DNA of 64,000 bases from Calliphora vicina (lineage: Eukaryota; Arthropoda; Insecta; Diptera; Calliphoridae), in contig NC_088782.1 of NCBI RefSeq assembly GCF_958450345.1, forward strand, positions 105,864,358 through 105,928,357, written 5' to 3'. The notes under the pieces are model-generated. The model was given only the letters and a program-made list of their open reading frames with translations. It was not told the origin of the DNA and made no database searches. Below are positions 35,521 to 47,520 of the stretch, in pieces. The stretch's first letter is position 1. Each line of letters begins with the position of its first letter. Made by a program: the position numbers and the translations under genes.

Positions 35521-35792
35521 TATACTCTACACCACCATAGTGGGGACGGTATTATGCGTTTGTGCTGATGTTTCTAACGTCTAAAAATATTTATCTAACA
35601 CCCATCTTGAACTATACCGATCGGCTCATAATCACTCACAGATCCGTTCATAATTAGTCATAGCTCCCACATAAGTGCCTCTTACGAAAATCATTCACGA
35701 AAATATTTTACTACAATTTTAAATGAAAAATATTTTTGCACATTTACTTAGTGTAGGGTATTATATGGTCGGGCTACTTTCTTACTTGTTTT
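35521..35792 (-). mobile_element. Dispersed repeat family A, internally deleted copy
   Basis: Both ends are kept (TACACCACCATAGTGGGGAC and GGTCGGGCTAC..CTTACTTGTTTT), but the copy is only 272 bases long and most of the interior is lost. Confidence 0.75.
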
Positions 35793-36029
35793 AAGACAAA
35801 GAAAATCATAAAATCCATCCATCAATTAAAATTTAAAATTTTCAGATTATGACGAGTTCTGAAAATGTTCACTTTTGACTGTCATAGTATCGTGGTACTT
35901 TTATCGAAATTAAATAATTAAAAATAATGATTTGATATGTCAATTTAATATTATATTAATCACAAAAATACGATAATTTAGCTCTTTTTGTTTTTCTCAT
36001 TAGAGAGTATTAAAGCAAATATGAAAAAT

Positions 36030-36110
36030 TTTGTTTGAGGCGTATGATTGATATTAATTCGAAACCAATTTAAGTTTTAAGAACAGTACACTCCTTTAGC
36101 TATATCTAAT
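36030..36110 (+). repeat. Single copy of the CGTATG core
   Basis: GGCGTATGATTGATATTAAT at 36039 matches the 330-bp repeat core with one change; the rest of the unit is too diverged to follow. Confidence 0.6.
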
Positions 36111-36244
36111 TATAAATACTATATTAAGAAATTTATTTAAAGCACAGTAACATTGCTATAAAGTAGAAATATTTATTTTTTAAGAGAATGAAAATCATAA
36201 AATCTATGCTTCGACTAAAATTTAAAATGTCGAATTTATTAAAT

Positions 36245-36780
36245 CCAACCTGTAGCATATTTCAGTAGGTCATTAAGTCTAGAACCAGATACCTCACCAA
36301 GGTTGGTTAATATATGCTGCCCAAGAATCTGTTCATTTTGAAAATCATTTCCTCTGTTTCCCTATTCTTACAGCTACAACAGTGGTTGTTAAAGAGGAGT
36401 CCAAGGTAATTTGCATGCTTGCCTATCATCTAGTGTCTCGTTAATACTGCCAGCAACCTTGATATATCCCCTCTGTTAAGGGCTATCAGTTGCATAGTTC
36501 GGTTTTCGTTAAAACAGGGCCACATTACATGTATCTAAATTGCGCGATCTATTCTCAGCCTTTGTAAGAAAGTGTCTGAGATAATACTTTTAATAATCCC
36601 CAGTGAAATTGCTAACGAAACCGTATTGGAGATATCCAAGCAGATCCCATTCTGGCTAACTCATGCACCTGTTCATTGCCATAGTACTTAGTCTCTATGT
36701 GCAATGATAGATGTCATAGCCTTGACAGAGCATTCTTAAATTGCCTAACTAATGAAGATGAAGTTGTATAGACGCAGAGA
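36245..36780 (-). pseudogene. LINE C-terminal fragment (RNase H end and tail)
   Basis: Broken minus-strand frames give GNEQVHELARMGSAW (end of RNase H), RKPNYATDS, RGDISRLLAVL-like, a CNNHCCSCRNRETEE-like cysteine block, and HILTNLGEVSGSRLNDLLKY. The order matches the end of the LINE at 8070-9640, so it is the same broad I/LOA/R1-type group but a different, more decayed copy. Confidence 0.7.
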
Positions 36781-37117
36781 AAAAATATAGTTGTACATCT
36801 TTAGCATAACCATTTCAAAATTTTTACATGTTTTTAACAATAATTTGGTCAGTGTAATAATGTATATGCTTGCGGTAACCATAATATGTTTAAGTTACCA
36901 TCATTGTAGCAATCATATATATTTGTATAAATTGTCTTAATATTTAATTCATCAACAAGTCAATGGTTTTGATTAGTCACATTAAAATAAGAAAAAGTGC
37001 AATATCAAACGATCAAAGGGATTCCGCAATTATTAAAAATTGTAGCAAAAATCCCAAAAATGGTATTTTGTATAATTTTGCCCGCAGGGTCCACATTTAC
37101 TCAGCCTTGGAATTTTA
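36781..37117. other. Non-coding stretch
   Basis: AT-rich; nothing recognised. Confidence 0.5.
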
Positions 37118-37834
37118 GAACATGTGACATGAAAGTTATTCGTGATTAATTTTATGTTTATACCAACATTTTTAAGAGATTTATGCTCGTTAAAGTGATT
37201 TTCGGAAATGAGCCTTATATGGGAGCTATGACCAATTATGGACCGATCGCCATGAAATTAGGTCGCGTAATTCGTGTCTATATTGAAGTTATTTATGTTG
37301 AATTTTATGTGTATACCTAAATTTTTTGGTGATTTATGCATGTTAAAGTGATTTTCGGGTGCGGGTCTTATATGGGAGCTATGACTAATTATGGACCGAT
37401 CATAATAAAATTTGGTGACATGAATTCGGTATATATAAAACTTATTTGGAGCAAAATTTGTGGAGATACATATATAAATCAAACATTTATGACCGATCAA
37501 GTCCAATTTCTGGAGGACATTTGTATGGGGGCTAGCTGAAATAATGGACCGATTTCTTCCAGTTTCAATAGGCTCCGTCCTTAGGCCAAAACAATTATAT
37601 GTACCAAATTTTATCCAAATATCTTCAAAATTGCGATCTGTACTCTGCGCACAAGGTTTACATGGACAGCCAGCCGACCAGCCAGCCGGACGTACGGACG
37701 GACGGACATCGTTTAATCGACTCAGAAAGTGATTCTAAGTCGATCGGTATACCTTAAGGTTGGTGTTAAACAAATATTTTTGGGCGTTACAAACATCTGC
37801 ACAAATGCATTATACCCTCCCCACTATGGTGGCG
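37118..37834 (+). mobile_element. Dispersed repeat family A, both ends trimmed
   Basis: The family order is kept (GGGAGCTATGACCAATTATG, CGGACGGACGGACATCG, CCCTCCCCACTATGGTGG). The ACAAGTAAG end is missing, and the other end stops in the middle of the terminal hairpin. Confidence 0.8.
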
Positions 37835-38261
37835 AATTCCGAAGGACGTAGGGGCGACATATTTTAAAAATTTCAATTTTGAAATGCCTATAACTCGGAA
37901 ATTATAAGAAAATATAAAAATATTTGAAATTGGATGGGAAAAATGTCGAAGGTACCCTACTTTGAGCCCCATAGCGCCGTCCCTGGAGGATTTTTGGAGC
38001 CAATTTTAATAACTTAAACTCGAATACTCCTTTGCTGCGCCGGTGTCAAATTTTATCGCGATCGACTGGGCGTTTAGAAATGCTAGATTTATTTCTAGCG
38101 ACTTTTTATAAAATAAGTAATTTTTCATGAAACAATATATTTTTTGGTTAAAAAGTTATTCGGAAATATTCGGACTTTTTGATTTTTGACGATATTGAGT
38201 CTTATATATACAATTTTTGGTTTTTCGCGAAATTAGCGATTTTTTAAAAAATGCGATTTTA
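37835..38261. other. Unassigned sequence, likely old repeat
   Basis: Less AT-rich than its surroundings, with phrases such as TTTATCGCGATCGACTGGGC. No coding frame and no family recognised. Confidence 0.4.
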
Positions 38262-38890
38262 TTGTTTACTAGCATAACCCGGTGTACTTCGCTACAACTA
38301 CCCCTACCCCTGCAATCCCGACCATTTTCAGACAATCTCTGTAAAATGGTAAGAGAGCTATGCGGACAAAGTTTGAATAACCTTGCAATTATTACTTTGT
38401 ATGGAAGGTGACTCACATCCTTTTCCGACCCCTCCCATTTTGGTTACCCAGATGTTCGAAATCAATATTTACTCTGTATGGGAGGTGCTACGCCCTCTAA
38501 TCTAATTCCGTCTATATTCAGCTAAACTCCGCACAGTAATAACAAATTAATTCGTAAAAAGTTTAAACACTTTTACAATTATAGTTCTACAGATACTCAA
38601 AATTAATTATTTACTTTGTATAGGGCCACGCCCACTATTCCAATCCCGAACAATTTCTGCGAAACTATGCAAAATTATAAATGAGCCATTTAGACTAAGT
38701 TTAAAGAATCTTGCAATTATAGTTCACAAAATATTTAGAAATAACTATTTAGTTTGTATGGAAGGTGACTCACCATTTGTTCCGACCCGTCCCATTTTTT
38801 ATTAAACTTCATGCCGTGATAAGAAATTGATTCGCATGATGTTTGAAAACCGTCACAATTATAGTTCTGAACATTTATAAAATAAATATT
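38262..38890. repeat. Dispersed repeat with internal units (CCACGCCCACT type)
   Basis: It starts at CTAGCATAACCCGGTGTACTT and contains about four diverged units with TTTGTATGG(A/G)AGGTG, CGACCC.TCCCATTTT or CCACGCCCACTATTCC, and AATTATAGTTC. Similar phrases occur at 12025 and 14120. The family is unknown to me. Confidence 0.55.
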
Positions 38891-38904
38891 TACTTATGTG
38901 CAAT

Positions 38905-39182
38905 CCCAATAAGCATTTTTACTGGAATTCAAGTTGAAAGCAAGTGTAATTCAAGCCTTGAATTATAGTCAAGCAATTGAATTACAGTTGTATTACACTT
39001 TATTTCAATAGCATTCTCCAGTAAAAAGGAAACATAAATTTAAGCCATATGTTTTTTGTTTGAAAAATAAATAAATTTTCAAATATTTTTTATGTCTAAA
39101 GTATAATTACATTTGAATTCAAGTCAAATTTTCAACAAAATGTTCAAGTGCTTGAATTTTTGGGGCTTTGGTGCTTACTGGG
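38905..39182. mobile_element. 278-bp MITE, ends CCCARTAAGCA
   Basis: CCCAATAAGCA at the left and TGCTTACTGGG at the right are inverted with one mismatch, and AAT flanks both. The interior is rich in self-complementary AATTCAAG / CTTGAATT blocks. Confidence 0.65.
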
Positions 39183-39196
39183 AATTACATATTTAC

Positions 39197-39309
39197 CCCC
39201 ATATGTATAAACAGTTTTTAAATTTGTCAAAGGGTTATAAAACAAATTTTGAATGGAAATTTTGTTTATAAACCTTTGATAAATTTAAAAATTGTTTATG
39301 CATATGGGA
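39197..39309. repeat. Long near-perfect hairpin, arms about 53 bases
   Basis: CCCCATATGTATAAACAGTT at the left pairs with AATTGTTTATGCATATGGG at the right. Pairing runs through AAATTTGTCAAAGG / CCTTTGATAAATTT to a short loop at about 39250-39256. Only a few mismatches are seen. Confidence 0.8.
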
Positions 39310-40859
39310 GTTAGGAAACAAAAAAAAAACACCTTCAAAATATAGGTTTTTAAGTGACTTTGAATTACTAAAGTCTTCTTCTTTGTTTTCTATAACAACT
39401 CTCACTTAAAACAGAGCGAAATCAATACTGTTTAATTGTTTCTCTTATTTATTTACAACAACAAATTGGACAAACACGCATTGTTTGTTTACATTTTAGC
39501 TTAAGGTTCACATGTACACGTTTTTGCATATGTATTAGTAACATCTTTACACGCTTATAACTCCTAAAAAACTGACCCGATTTCAATAAAATATATATTC
39601 TGCACTTCTGTGAAGAAATCCCTTTAAAATGGTATATTTTTTACCCTAATTGAATGTATAATGAGAGCGTAAAAGGGGTCTAAAGAAATCGACTTGCCTA
39701 TTAATATTATGATTGGCCATATTTTGTCAAATTAATATTTTGAGATTTTTCGTGGTTATTATTTTTGAAATTTGTTTATTCAGTTGCTATTTTTGGAAAT
39801 CTGTGATTTTCAAATTAAGAATTTTCGGTATAATTGAAGATTTTACTGCATTTGACGATTCATGGTGAAATTAGTTGTTGCTTATAAAATTGGCAATTTT
39901 TTAAAGACCTAACGATTTTTTATTAATTTTGTGATTAATTTCATATTCTTTTTTATAGTCCCTAATAGATCTAAAACCCTTTTAATTAAAAACTGCACTA
40001 ATTGTATTTAATGTATTTAATTAAAATTCTAAAATGGTTGTATTATAACACCGTATTTTTTTTATTTGTTCTTATTTGCATTTTAGTTCATAACACTTGC
40101 CTATTTGTACAACGTAATGTAAATAAATAATAAATAGTCATACTGGCTCTAAAATGCAATTGACATCAAATTTCTTTTGATACATATAAAATAAATAAAT
40201 TAAAACCGAAAAAAAACGATTTGCATTCAAAGCACATTTTATCTATTTAAATAAAGATACAGAGCAACTGCAACAAACGAATATAAATGAATGAATGCAA
40301 TGAATGAAAAACCAGCGCCTCTTATGATTAATTCATGTCACACATTTTGTTGTTTTGGCTTTTAAACTGTATAGCTCTGGTGGTATTTTGTTTTCAACAT
40401 TTTTAATTCATATGCGAAATTTTAAGTTGGCGTTTTTCAAACACATCAAACAACCATATACAAAATACTTACCACAAGCAGCCATAACAGCAAAATAAAA
40501 AACGTTATTAATACCAGGCCAAACATTTGTGCGGTATTTGTTTAACAGTTACTACATGTCAACCACGCATATTAAATCATATCAGTATTTTTTTTTTATT
40601 TTTTTAAAAAAAATAGTGCAAAAAAATTGATTAAACTATTTGAAAATATAGAAATTACACTTTACTTTAGCCCACTACTTATAACAGGTGTTGTCAAGTC
40701 AACGGCTTCAAATTTATTGTTTATGCATACAAAATGTTTAACAGTAAGCTGGTTTTGTTTGCTGCTTATTTAAATTGTCGTTATGTGTAATAAAAGTAAA
40801 AGCTATTAGATTACAGGTATTAAAGGGACTTAGACGAATTAAAAATACCCTTAGATGTG
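39310..40859. other. AT-rich non-coding stretch
   Basis: No gene; oligo-A/T tracts only. Confidence 0.55.
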
Positions 40860-43290
40860 GGATTTAAAGTTTACAAATAAGTGAATGTATAACTTCTATA
40901 AGCAGTTTTAAAAATGTTCATAGGTGACGTATGATTAATATTAATTCATAAGTAGTTTAAAGAAAATCTCTATAACATTTTTGATTTTAGAGGAATCCAG
41001 GAAATTGAAATAGAAAATGAAAGCTTAAAATCAAGACTTAATAACAGCATTATATGTTTTCCCAAAATGTCAATTTTCTTTAAGAAATTTTTACATCGAA
41101 TTTTGTACATAATTCTTTATTTATTATTAATGCACATTTTAAGTAGCTCTGTTGTTAGAAATGTTTTTGTTAATCATCTTCAAATATAATGTACAAATAT
41201 GCAACATTTCGGTTTATAGAAGCAGTTTTAACACTTTTCATAGGTGGCGTATGATTAATATTAATACAGTAGTAATTTAAGGAAAATCTCTATAATTTTT
41301 TTGAATTTTAAATAATTAAAGAAATTTAAAAAGCAAATAAGACCATAATATCAAGAGTTTCTAATAGTATAATAAGTTTTCAAAATATCTTATTTTTCTT
41401 TAACAAAATATTACATAGAATTTATGGCATAGCAATACATTACTTCAAATATGTAAATTTTATGCTGGTGTATTGTATGAAATTGTTGGTCAAAATATTC
41501 CTGTAAACATAATTTTCAAATCAAAGAATTTACAACTTCTATAAGCTATCCCAACACTTTTCGTAAGTGACGTATGATTAATATTAATTCCTTAATAGTT
41601 TAAGGAAAATCTCTATAACTTTTTAGAATTGTATGGACTAAAGAAATTTAAACAGTAAATATAAGCATCAAATCAACAGTTTCTAATAACTTAATAAGTT
41701 TTCAAAATATATTATTTTTTTTAAGAAAATATTACATTACATTTAACATATACATACTAAATTACTTTAATTGTATGCAGCTAATGTATACTAAAATCTT
41801 ATTCGAAATGTTCTTGTTAATTATATTCCAATATGATTTACAAATATGCAAATATATTGTTTCTATAAGTAATGTTAATTTTTTTCGTATGTGGCGTATG
41901 ATTAATATTAATTGAAAAGTAATTAAAGGAAAATCTCTATAACTTTTTTTGATTTTTAAGGCATTAATGACATTTAAAAAGCAGACGAATGAATACAATC
42001 TAAGATTTCTAAAAACACAAAGCATGTTCAAAATGTGTTATTTTTATTTAAGAAAATATTACATATAAATTATCACCTAACATATTAACTGAATTATTTA
42101 AATTTTGATCTGATCTATTGCATTAAATTCTTGGTCGCAATATTCCAATTAATCAGCAGCAAAAATAGTTCTCAAATCAAAGAATTAACAACTTCTATAA
42201 GCAGTTGTAACACTTTTCGTAGGTGGCGTATGATTAATATTAATTCAGTAGTAGTTATAGGAAAATCTCTATAACTTTTCTGATTTTTAAGTTATTAATG
42301 AAATTTAAAAAGCAAATGAAAGTAAAAAGCAAATGTTATGAATTACATAATCAGTTTTTAGAAATATTAATTTTTATTTAAGAAAATATTACTTAGCACA
42401 AAACTCTTTATTACCTGAATTATGCAAAATTTATAATGAAGTATTGTACTAAAAACCTTGTTCAAAATATTCTAGTGAATCATTTAGAAACATAGTTTTT
42501 AAGTCAGGGAATATGCAAGGTCTATAAGCAGTTTTAACACTTTTTGCAGGTGACGTATGCTTAATATTAATTAAGCAGTAGTTTTGGGAAAACCTTAAAA
42601 CTTTTTAGAATTTCAAGGAATTAAGAAAATTTAAAAAGAAAATGAAAGCATACAATTGACAGTTTCTAATAATAATAATAAAGTATTTCATTTAATATAT
42701 TTAAATTTAAATAAAACAACCTGTGTGTGAGATGTCTTCGAAATTTGTTATTCGTTTGAGAGACCATTATCGATGCCATTATGTATGAAATATAACATTG
42801 TGCAAATGTCCGCCGCAGTTTTGCTGGGAGCCGCGCATCCGATATATCCAATATGACTATGATTTATGTTGGCTTTGAGGATCGCATAGGTCTGCGACTT
42901 CAGAGAATCCCACAAGAAAAGTCTAACGGGGTGAAATCGCACGATGTCGGAAAATATCACTTCAAATTTACCACAAAACTCTATATTACCTGAATTATGC
43001 AAAATTTATAATGAAATATTGTACTAAAAACCTTGTTCAAAATATTCTAGAGAATCATTTAGAAACATAGTTTTTAAGTCAGGGAATATGCAGGTCTATA
43101 AGCAGTTTTAACACTTTTTGTAGGTGACGTATGATTAATATTAATTAAGCAGTAGTTTTGGGAAAACCTTAAAACTTTTTAGAATTTCAAGGAATTAAAG
43201 AAATTTAAAAAGAAAAAATTAAAGCATACAATTGACAGTTTCTAATAATAATAATAATAAAGTCTTTCATTTAATATATTTAAATTTAAA
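40860..43290 (+). repeat. Tandem array of a diverged repeat of about 330 bp (first block)
   Basis: The core CGTATGATTAATATTAAT (or one change from it) starts at about 40923, 41243, 41567, 41891, 42222, 42549 and 43123. Spacings are 320-331 bp except the last, which is enlarged by a transposon fragment. Each core is preceded by TTCTATAAGCAGTTTTAACA-like sequence and followed by AAGGAAAATCTCTATAACTT. The rest of the unit is AT-rich and diverged. The units are clearly related but the core is far better kept than the rest. Confidence 0.85.
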
Positions 43291-43541
43291 TAAAACAACC
43301 TGTGTGTGAGATGTCTTCGAAAGTTGTTATTCGTTTGAGAGACCTATCGATGCCATTATGTATGAAATATAACATTGTGCAAATGTCAGCCACAGTTTTG
43401 CTGGGAGCCGCGCATCCGATATATCCAATATTCCATGACTATGATTTATGTTGACTTTGAGGATCGCATAGATCTGCGACTTCAGAGAGTTGCACAAGCA
43501 AAGCCTAACGGGGTCAAATCGCACGATGTCGGTGACCAGTT
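42393..43541. repeat. Recent tandem duplication of about 575 bp
   Basis: 42393-42966 and 42967-43541 agree closely, from ACAAAACTCT.TATTACCTGA through CGCACGATGTCGG. They differ by scattered substitutions and a 5-base indel (TTCCA near 43430). The duplicated block spans part of a 330-bp unit and the C-terminal coding end of the transposon inserted in it. Confidence 0.85.
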
Positions 43542-43754
43542 CACATCACCTCCACGTGAAATGACCATGCCTTCAAATTGCTCGGAGAGAATGTCCAATG
43601 TGGCATGTGCTGTGTGAAACGTAATACCGTCCTCTTAAAACCACATGTCGTTTGGTGTCCTTATAATCAGGCCAAAAGAAGTTGGCCAATAGGCCTCATC
43701 GTTGACGTAAATGGCAGGGCCAACTTCGTTCACAAAGAAATGTAGGACAATCGG

Positions 43755-44066
43755 CTAGGTTGACATGACAGAGACAATATATTGGTTAATGAGATGGGTT
43801 TAAGATGAACACAGAACGGAACAGGTGTATAAAAGACGAACATTTTGGACAGTAACAGTTACTCAGAGTGACAAGTGTAAATTTTCCTGATTGCATTAGA
43901 GTATTTTGAATTATTGTTTATTAATATAATTTGAATTGGATGAAGTATTTTATTTAGAGAGAGAGAAGCTCAACCAAGTTGAAATAATTAAGCCAGAAAG
44001 GGAAGTAGAGTTCTACAATTGGAAGCTAAGCCATAGAGATAGAAAAGCAAAGGTAGTTTTCCACAG
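43755..44066. mobile_element. Unclassified 0.3-kb insertion with promoter-like sequence
   Basis: It splits the transposase frame between GGVSG and the following IVLHFF-like phrase. It contains GTGTATAAAAGACGAAC (TATA-like) and ACAGTAACAGTTACTCAG. AATCG and AACCG at its borders may be a diverged 5-bp target duplication. A solo LTR is possible; the ends are not clear. Confidence 0.45.
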
Positions 44067-44203
44067 CAATGTGAACCGCTGACACCACCAAGCCAAAATC
44101 CACATCAAGCAGTGACTTTTTCAAAATTCATTTGGACGGTTTTGTATCTCATGTTGACGTACCCCTTCATCCAGAAACGCGCCTCATCCCTGAACATGTT
44201 GTT

Positions 44204-44865
44204 TATACCCTTCACCACCATAGTGGGGAGGGTATAATGCGTTTGTGCAGAAGTTTGTAACGCCCAAAAATATTAGTCTAACACCCACCTTAAATCACTT
44301 TCTGAGTCGATTAAACAATGTCCGTCCTTCCGTCTGGTCGGCTGGCTGTCCATGTAAACCTTGTGCGCAGAGTACAAGGTACATATTATTTTTTCGGCTC
44401 AAGGACCTATTGAAACTGGCTGAAATCGGTCTATTATTTCACCTAGCCCCCATACAAATGTCCTTCCGAAATTGGTCATAATGTTTAATTTATATATGTA
44501 TCTCCACAAATTCCGCTTCAAATAGGTTTTATATATACAAAATTCATGTCACCAAATTTTGTTACGATCGGTCCATAATTAGTCATAGCACCCATATAAA
44601 CCCGCTTCCGAAAATCACTTCAACGTGCATAAATCTCTTAAAAATGTTGGTATACTCACAAAATTCAACATAGTAAACTTTCATGTAGACCTAATTTCAT
44701 GGTGATCGGTCCATAATTGGTCATAGCCCCCATATAAGGCCCACTTCCGAAAATCACTCAAAAATATAAATTATTGAAATTTTAAAATAAAAATGTTTTT
44801 GCTCTTTTACTTAGTGTAGGGTATTATATGTTCGGGCTTGACCGACCATGCTTTCTTACTTGTTT
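44204..44865 (-). mobile_element. Dispersed repeat family A, near full-length, inside the transposase fossil
   Basis: It runs from TATACCCTTCACCACCATAG to GGGCTTGACCGACCATGC and CTTACTTGTTTT. It separates LETDLN from FRDEARF in the host frame. Some internal phrases are shortened. Confidence 0.85.
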
Positions 44866-45344
44866 TTATTAAAATTAAGGTCTGTTTCCAACTGCTTCAG
44901 GACCCATTCAGTGAACATACATCGTTGTTGTTAGATGCTGAACCCAGCCATGGTGATTTGACAAAAGAATCTGAATAAATGACAGCTAACTCGACAGATT
45001 TAGCATCAACAATATGGCCGCAATTAACTGTCAAAGTTCAGAAGTCCCTATTGGAGGCCCTATTTATATTACTTGAATTAAAATATTTTCCGAAGTATTC
45101 TAGTTAATCTAGAAAGTAGTTTATGATGAACTAATCACACCTATTCTCTTTTTGAAGGGTATACTTCAACCAAAACACTTTATTCATTTACTCTCTTCCT
45201 ACGTAATTTAAATGTGTGGACATATAAATATTTTTCGTCTAGCAAAATTATAACTCAAAATCTAACTGGACTTTTTAATTGAAAATACCAACAAACAAAA
45301 TCAAAAAATTATGAAAAAAAGGAATATTGATATTACTAAGAGGC

Positions 45345-45612
45345 TGTAAAGAATCTTACGTACCCTTCACCTTAGTACCCAGTAAAAAACTTGAGCTGCT
45401 TTTCGGAGTACTTAGGAAAAAAATAATTTTTTGATGTAATTCGAAAAAATCGCTTCTTAGATGCAGTAGAAAAAGGGAATTAATGATCAATTGTAAGCGA
45501 AAAAACAAAGATATGATTAAAACAGAACAAAACCCATGCAATTTAAAGTTGTACAAACGGCCTAACAAACTAATATATCCACTACCACTACTCATGGTAA
45601 AGTCTACAAATA
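45345..45612 (+). mobile_element. Possible decayed family B copy
   Basis: ATCTTACGTACCCTTCACC near the left and CTAATATATCC..CACTACTCATGGTAAAG near the right resemble the two ends of family B. The middle is not recognisable. Confidence 0.4.
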
Positions 45613-46109
45613 AAAATTGTAGGCCGTTTATGTGTTTTTTTTATGCAACTCTGGCTGTCTACTGCATCATTTAAATGGTGTTGAAATTTAATTTTAAACA
45701 AAGATAAACTAAATTGCGTGTGCGCAACTGGCAGACAAAAATAATAAGAAAAAACTAAGCGTGGTTTAGAGGAACTTTAGATTAGATGCAATAGATAATT
45801 TTTTTTGTAATTAAAAAAAATAGTTTTTGAAATATGGCTGTCCACAAGAATAAAGTGGTCAGCTATGTCTGACAAGACTACCCACCATTTTTCTAAATTG
45901 AAAAGGAACATTTTAATGCAAATAAATTTCAAAGAGACAGATTTATTATATCCAATAAAATGGTTTTAGTTGTGGCGTAGCAAAAGAGGTTATTGAACTT
46001 TAGAACTTTTGTTTAACAAAAAAAGCTGTATTACTGGTTTAATGTATATAACAATCATGGTTCAAATATTCTGGGTAATTGTAAACAAATATAAATATTT
46101 AATGTGTAA

Positions 46110-47520
46110 ATTTAGAATTTATTTTCTTTAGCAGGCGTATAATTAATATTAATTATGTACAAGTTTTAAGAAAATCCCTATAACTTTTTTGAGTTTTGAG
46201 GAATAAAACAAAACTAAAAAGTAAATGAAAGTATTTATACCAAAGTTGCTTTAAGCGTAATAAGTTTTTATAAATTCTGATTTTTGTTTAAGTGAAAATT
46301 CCATTGAATTTGAAACAAGACATTATATTACAGCAATTTCATAAGTTTTAATGCAGCTGTAATATAATAAAATCTTGCTCAAAATATCCTTGTTAATCAT
46401 GTATCAAATTTGTATCATGTATCAATTTCCATAAGCAATTCTAACAAATTCCATAGGTAACGTATAAGTAATATTAATATGCAACTAATTCTAAGAATAT
46501 CTCTATAATTTTTTTAAAATTCAATATATTAAATAAATTTCAAATGTAAATCAGAGTTTAAACTGAAGAGTTTACAATAACAAATTAAGTTTTCAGAAAT
46601 TGTTATTTTTGTTTAAGAAACTTTTTCATAGAAATTAACCTAATGCTGTATATTAAAAAAATAAGTTGCAAATTTTATGCATTTATGTTGTACTAAAATC
46701 TTAATTGCAATATTCTTATGAATCATGTTTAAATAGAGTTTTTTAATATGCAAAATTCCAGCTTGTATAGGCAGTTATAACAGTTTCGTTAGGTGGCGTA
46801 TGATTAATATTAATTCAGTAGTAGCTTCAGGAAAATCTCTATAACTTTTTAGTTTTATTAAGAATCTAGAAAATATAAATGGAAATCAAAAGCATAAATT
46901 CAAGAGTTTTTAACAGCATTGTAAGTTTTTAAAATATGTTTAGAATATTCTACAGAATATAATACAAAGCTCTACATAAATTGTGAGAATTGTAGGCAGA
47001 TGTATTAGGCTTAATTCCAAACTTTTTACAGCATTACAACAACTCGAAATATTCCTGATAATCATGTATCAAATTTGTTTTGCTTATAGGCAAATGAACA
47101 TCCTCCATAAGCAATTCTAACAAATTCCATAGGTGACGTATAATTAATATTAATCTGTAATTCTAAGAATATCTCTATAATTTTTTTAAAATTCAATATA
47201 TTAAATAAATTTAAAATATAAATGAGAGTTTAAACTGAAGAGTTTCCAATAACAAATGAAGTTTTCAGAAATTGTTATTTTTCTTTAAGAAACTTTTTTA
47301 TAGAAATTAACCTAATGCTGTATATTAAAAAAATTATTTGCAAATTTTATGCATTTATGTTGTACTAAAATCTTAATTGCAATATTCCTATGAATCATAT
47401 TTAAATATAGTTAATTAATATGCAAAATTCCAGCTTGTATAGGCAGTTTTAACACTTTCGTTAGGTGGCGTATGATTAATATTAATTCAAGAGTAATTAA
47501 AGGAAAATCTTTATAACTTT
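46110..47520 (+). repeat. Tandem array of the 330-bp repeat (second block)
   Basis: Cores start at about 46134, 46456, 46792, 47132 and 47464, with spacings of 322-340 bp. The units share AGCAATTCTAAC / AGGCAGTTTTAAC before the core and AAAATCTCTATAACTTTTT after it. Alternate units resemble each other most: 46456 with 47132 and 46792 with 47464. This suggests a dimeric unit of about 675 bp. Confidence 0.8.

Larger units (their letters stand above)
42722..45060 (-). pseudogene. DDE transposon fossil (SDEAHF / GYVNKQN family) with two insertions
   Basis: Reading leftward: RCMFTEWVLKQLETDLN (near 44930-44880), then a family A repeat, then FRDEARFWMKGYVNMRYKTV and FEKVTA.CGFWLGGVSG (44190-44066). 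Next comes a 0.3-kb insertion, then FVNEVGPAIYVNDEAYW, DGITFHTAHATLDILSEQFE, SRGGDVNWSPTSCDLT (43740-43520), and LFLWDSLKSQ with NIGYIG-type C-terminal sequence, present twice through the 575-bp duplication. The order matches the transposase at 14404-15057. Stops and altered motif residues (RDEARF for SDEAHF) make it inactive. The element lies inside a 330-bp repeat unit, whose sequence resumes near 45065. Confidence 0.75.
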
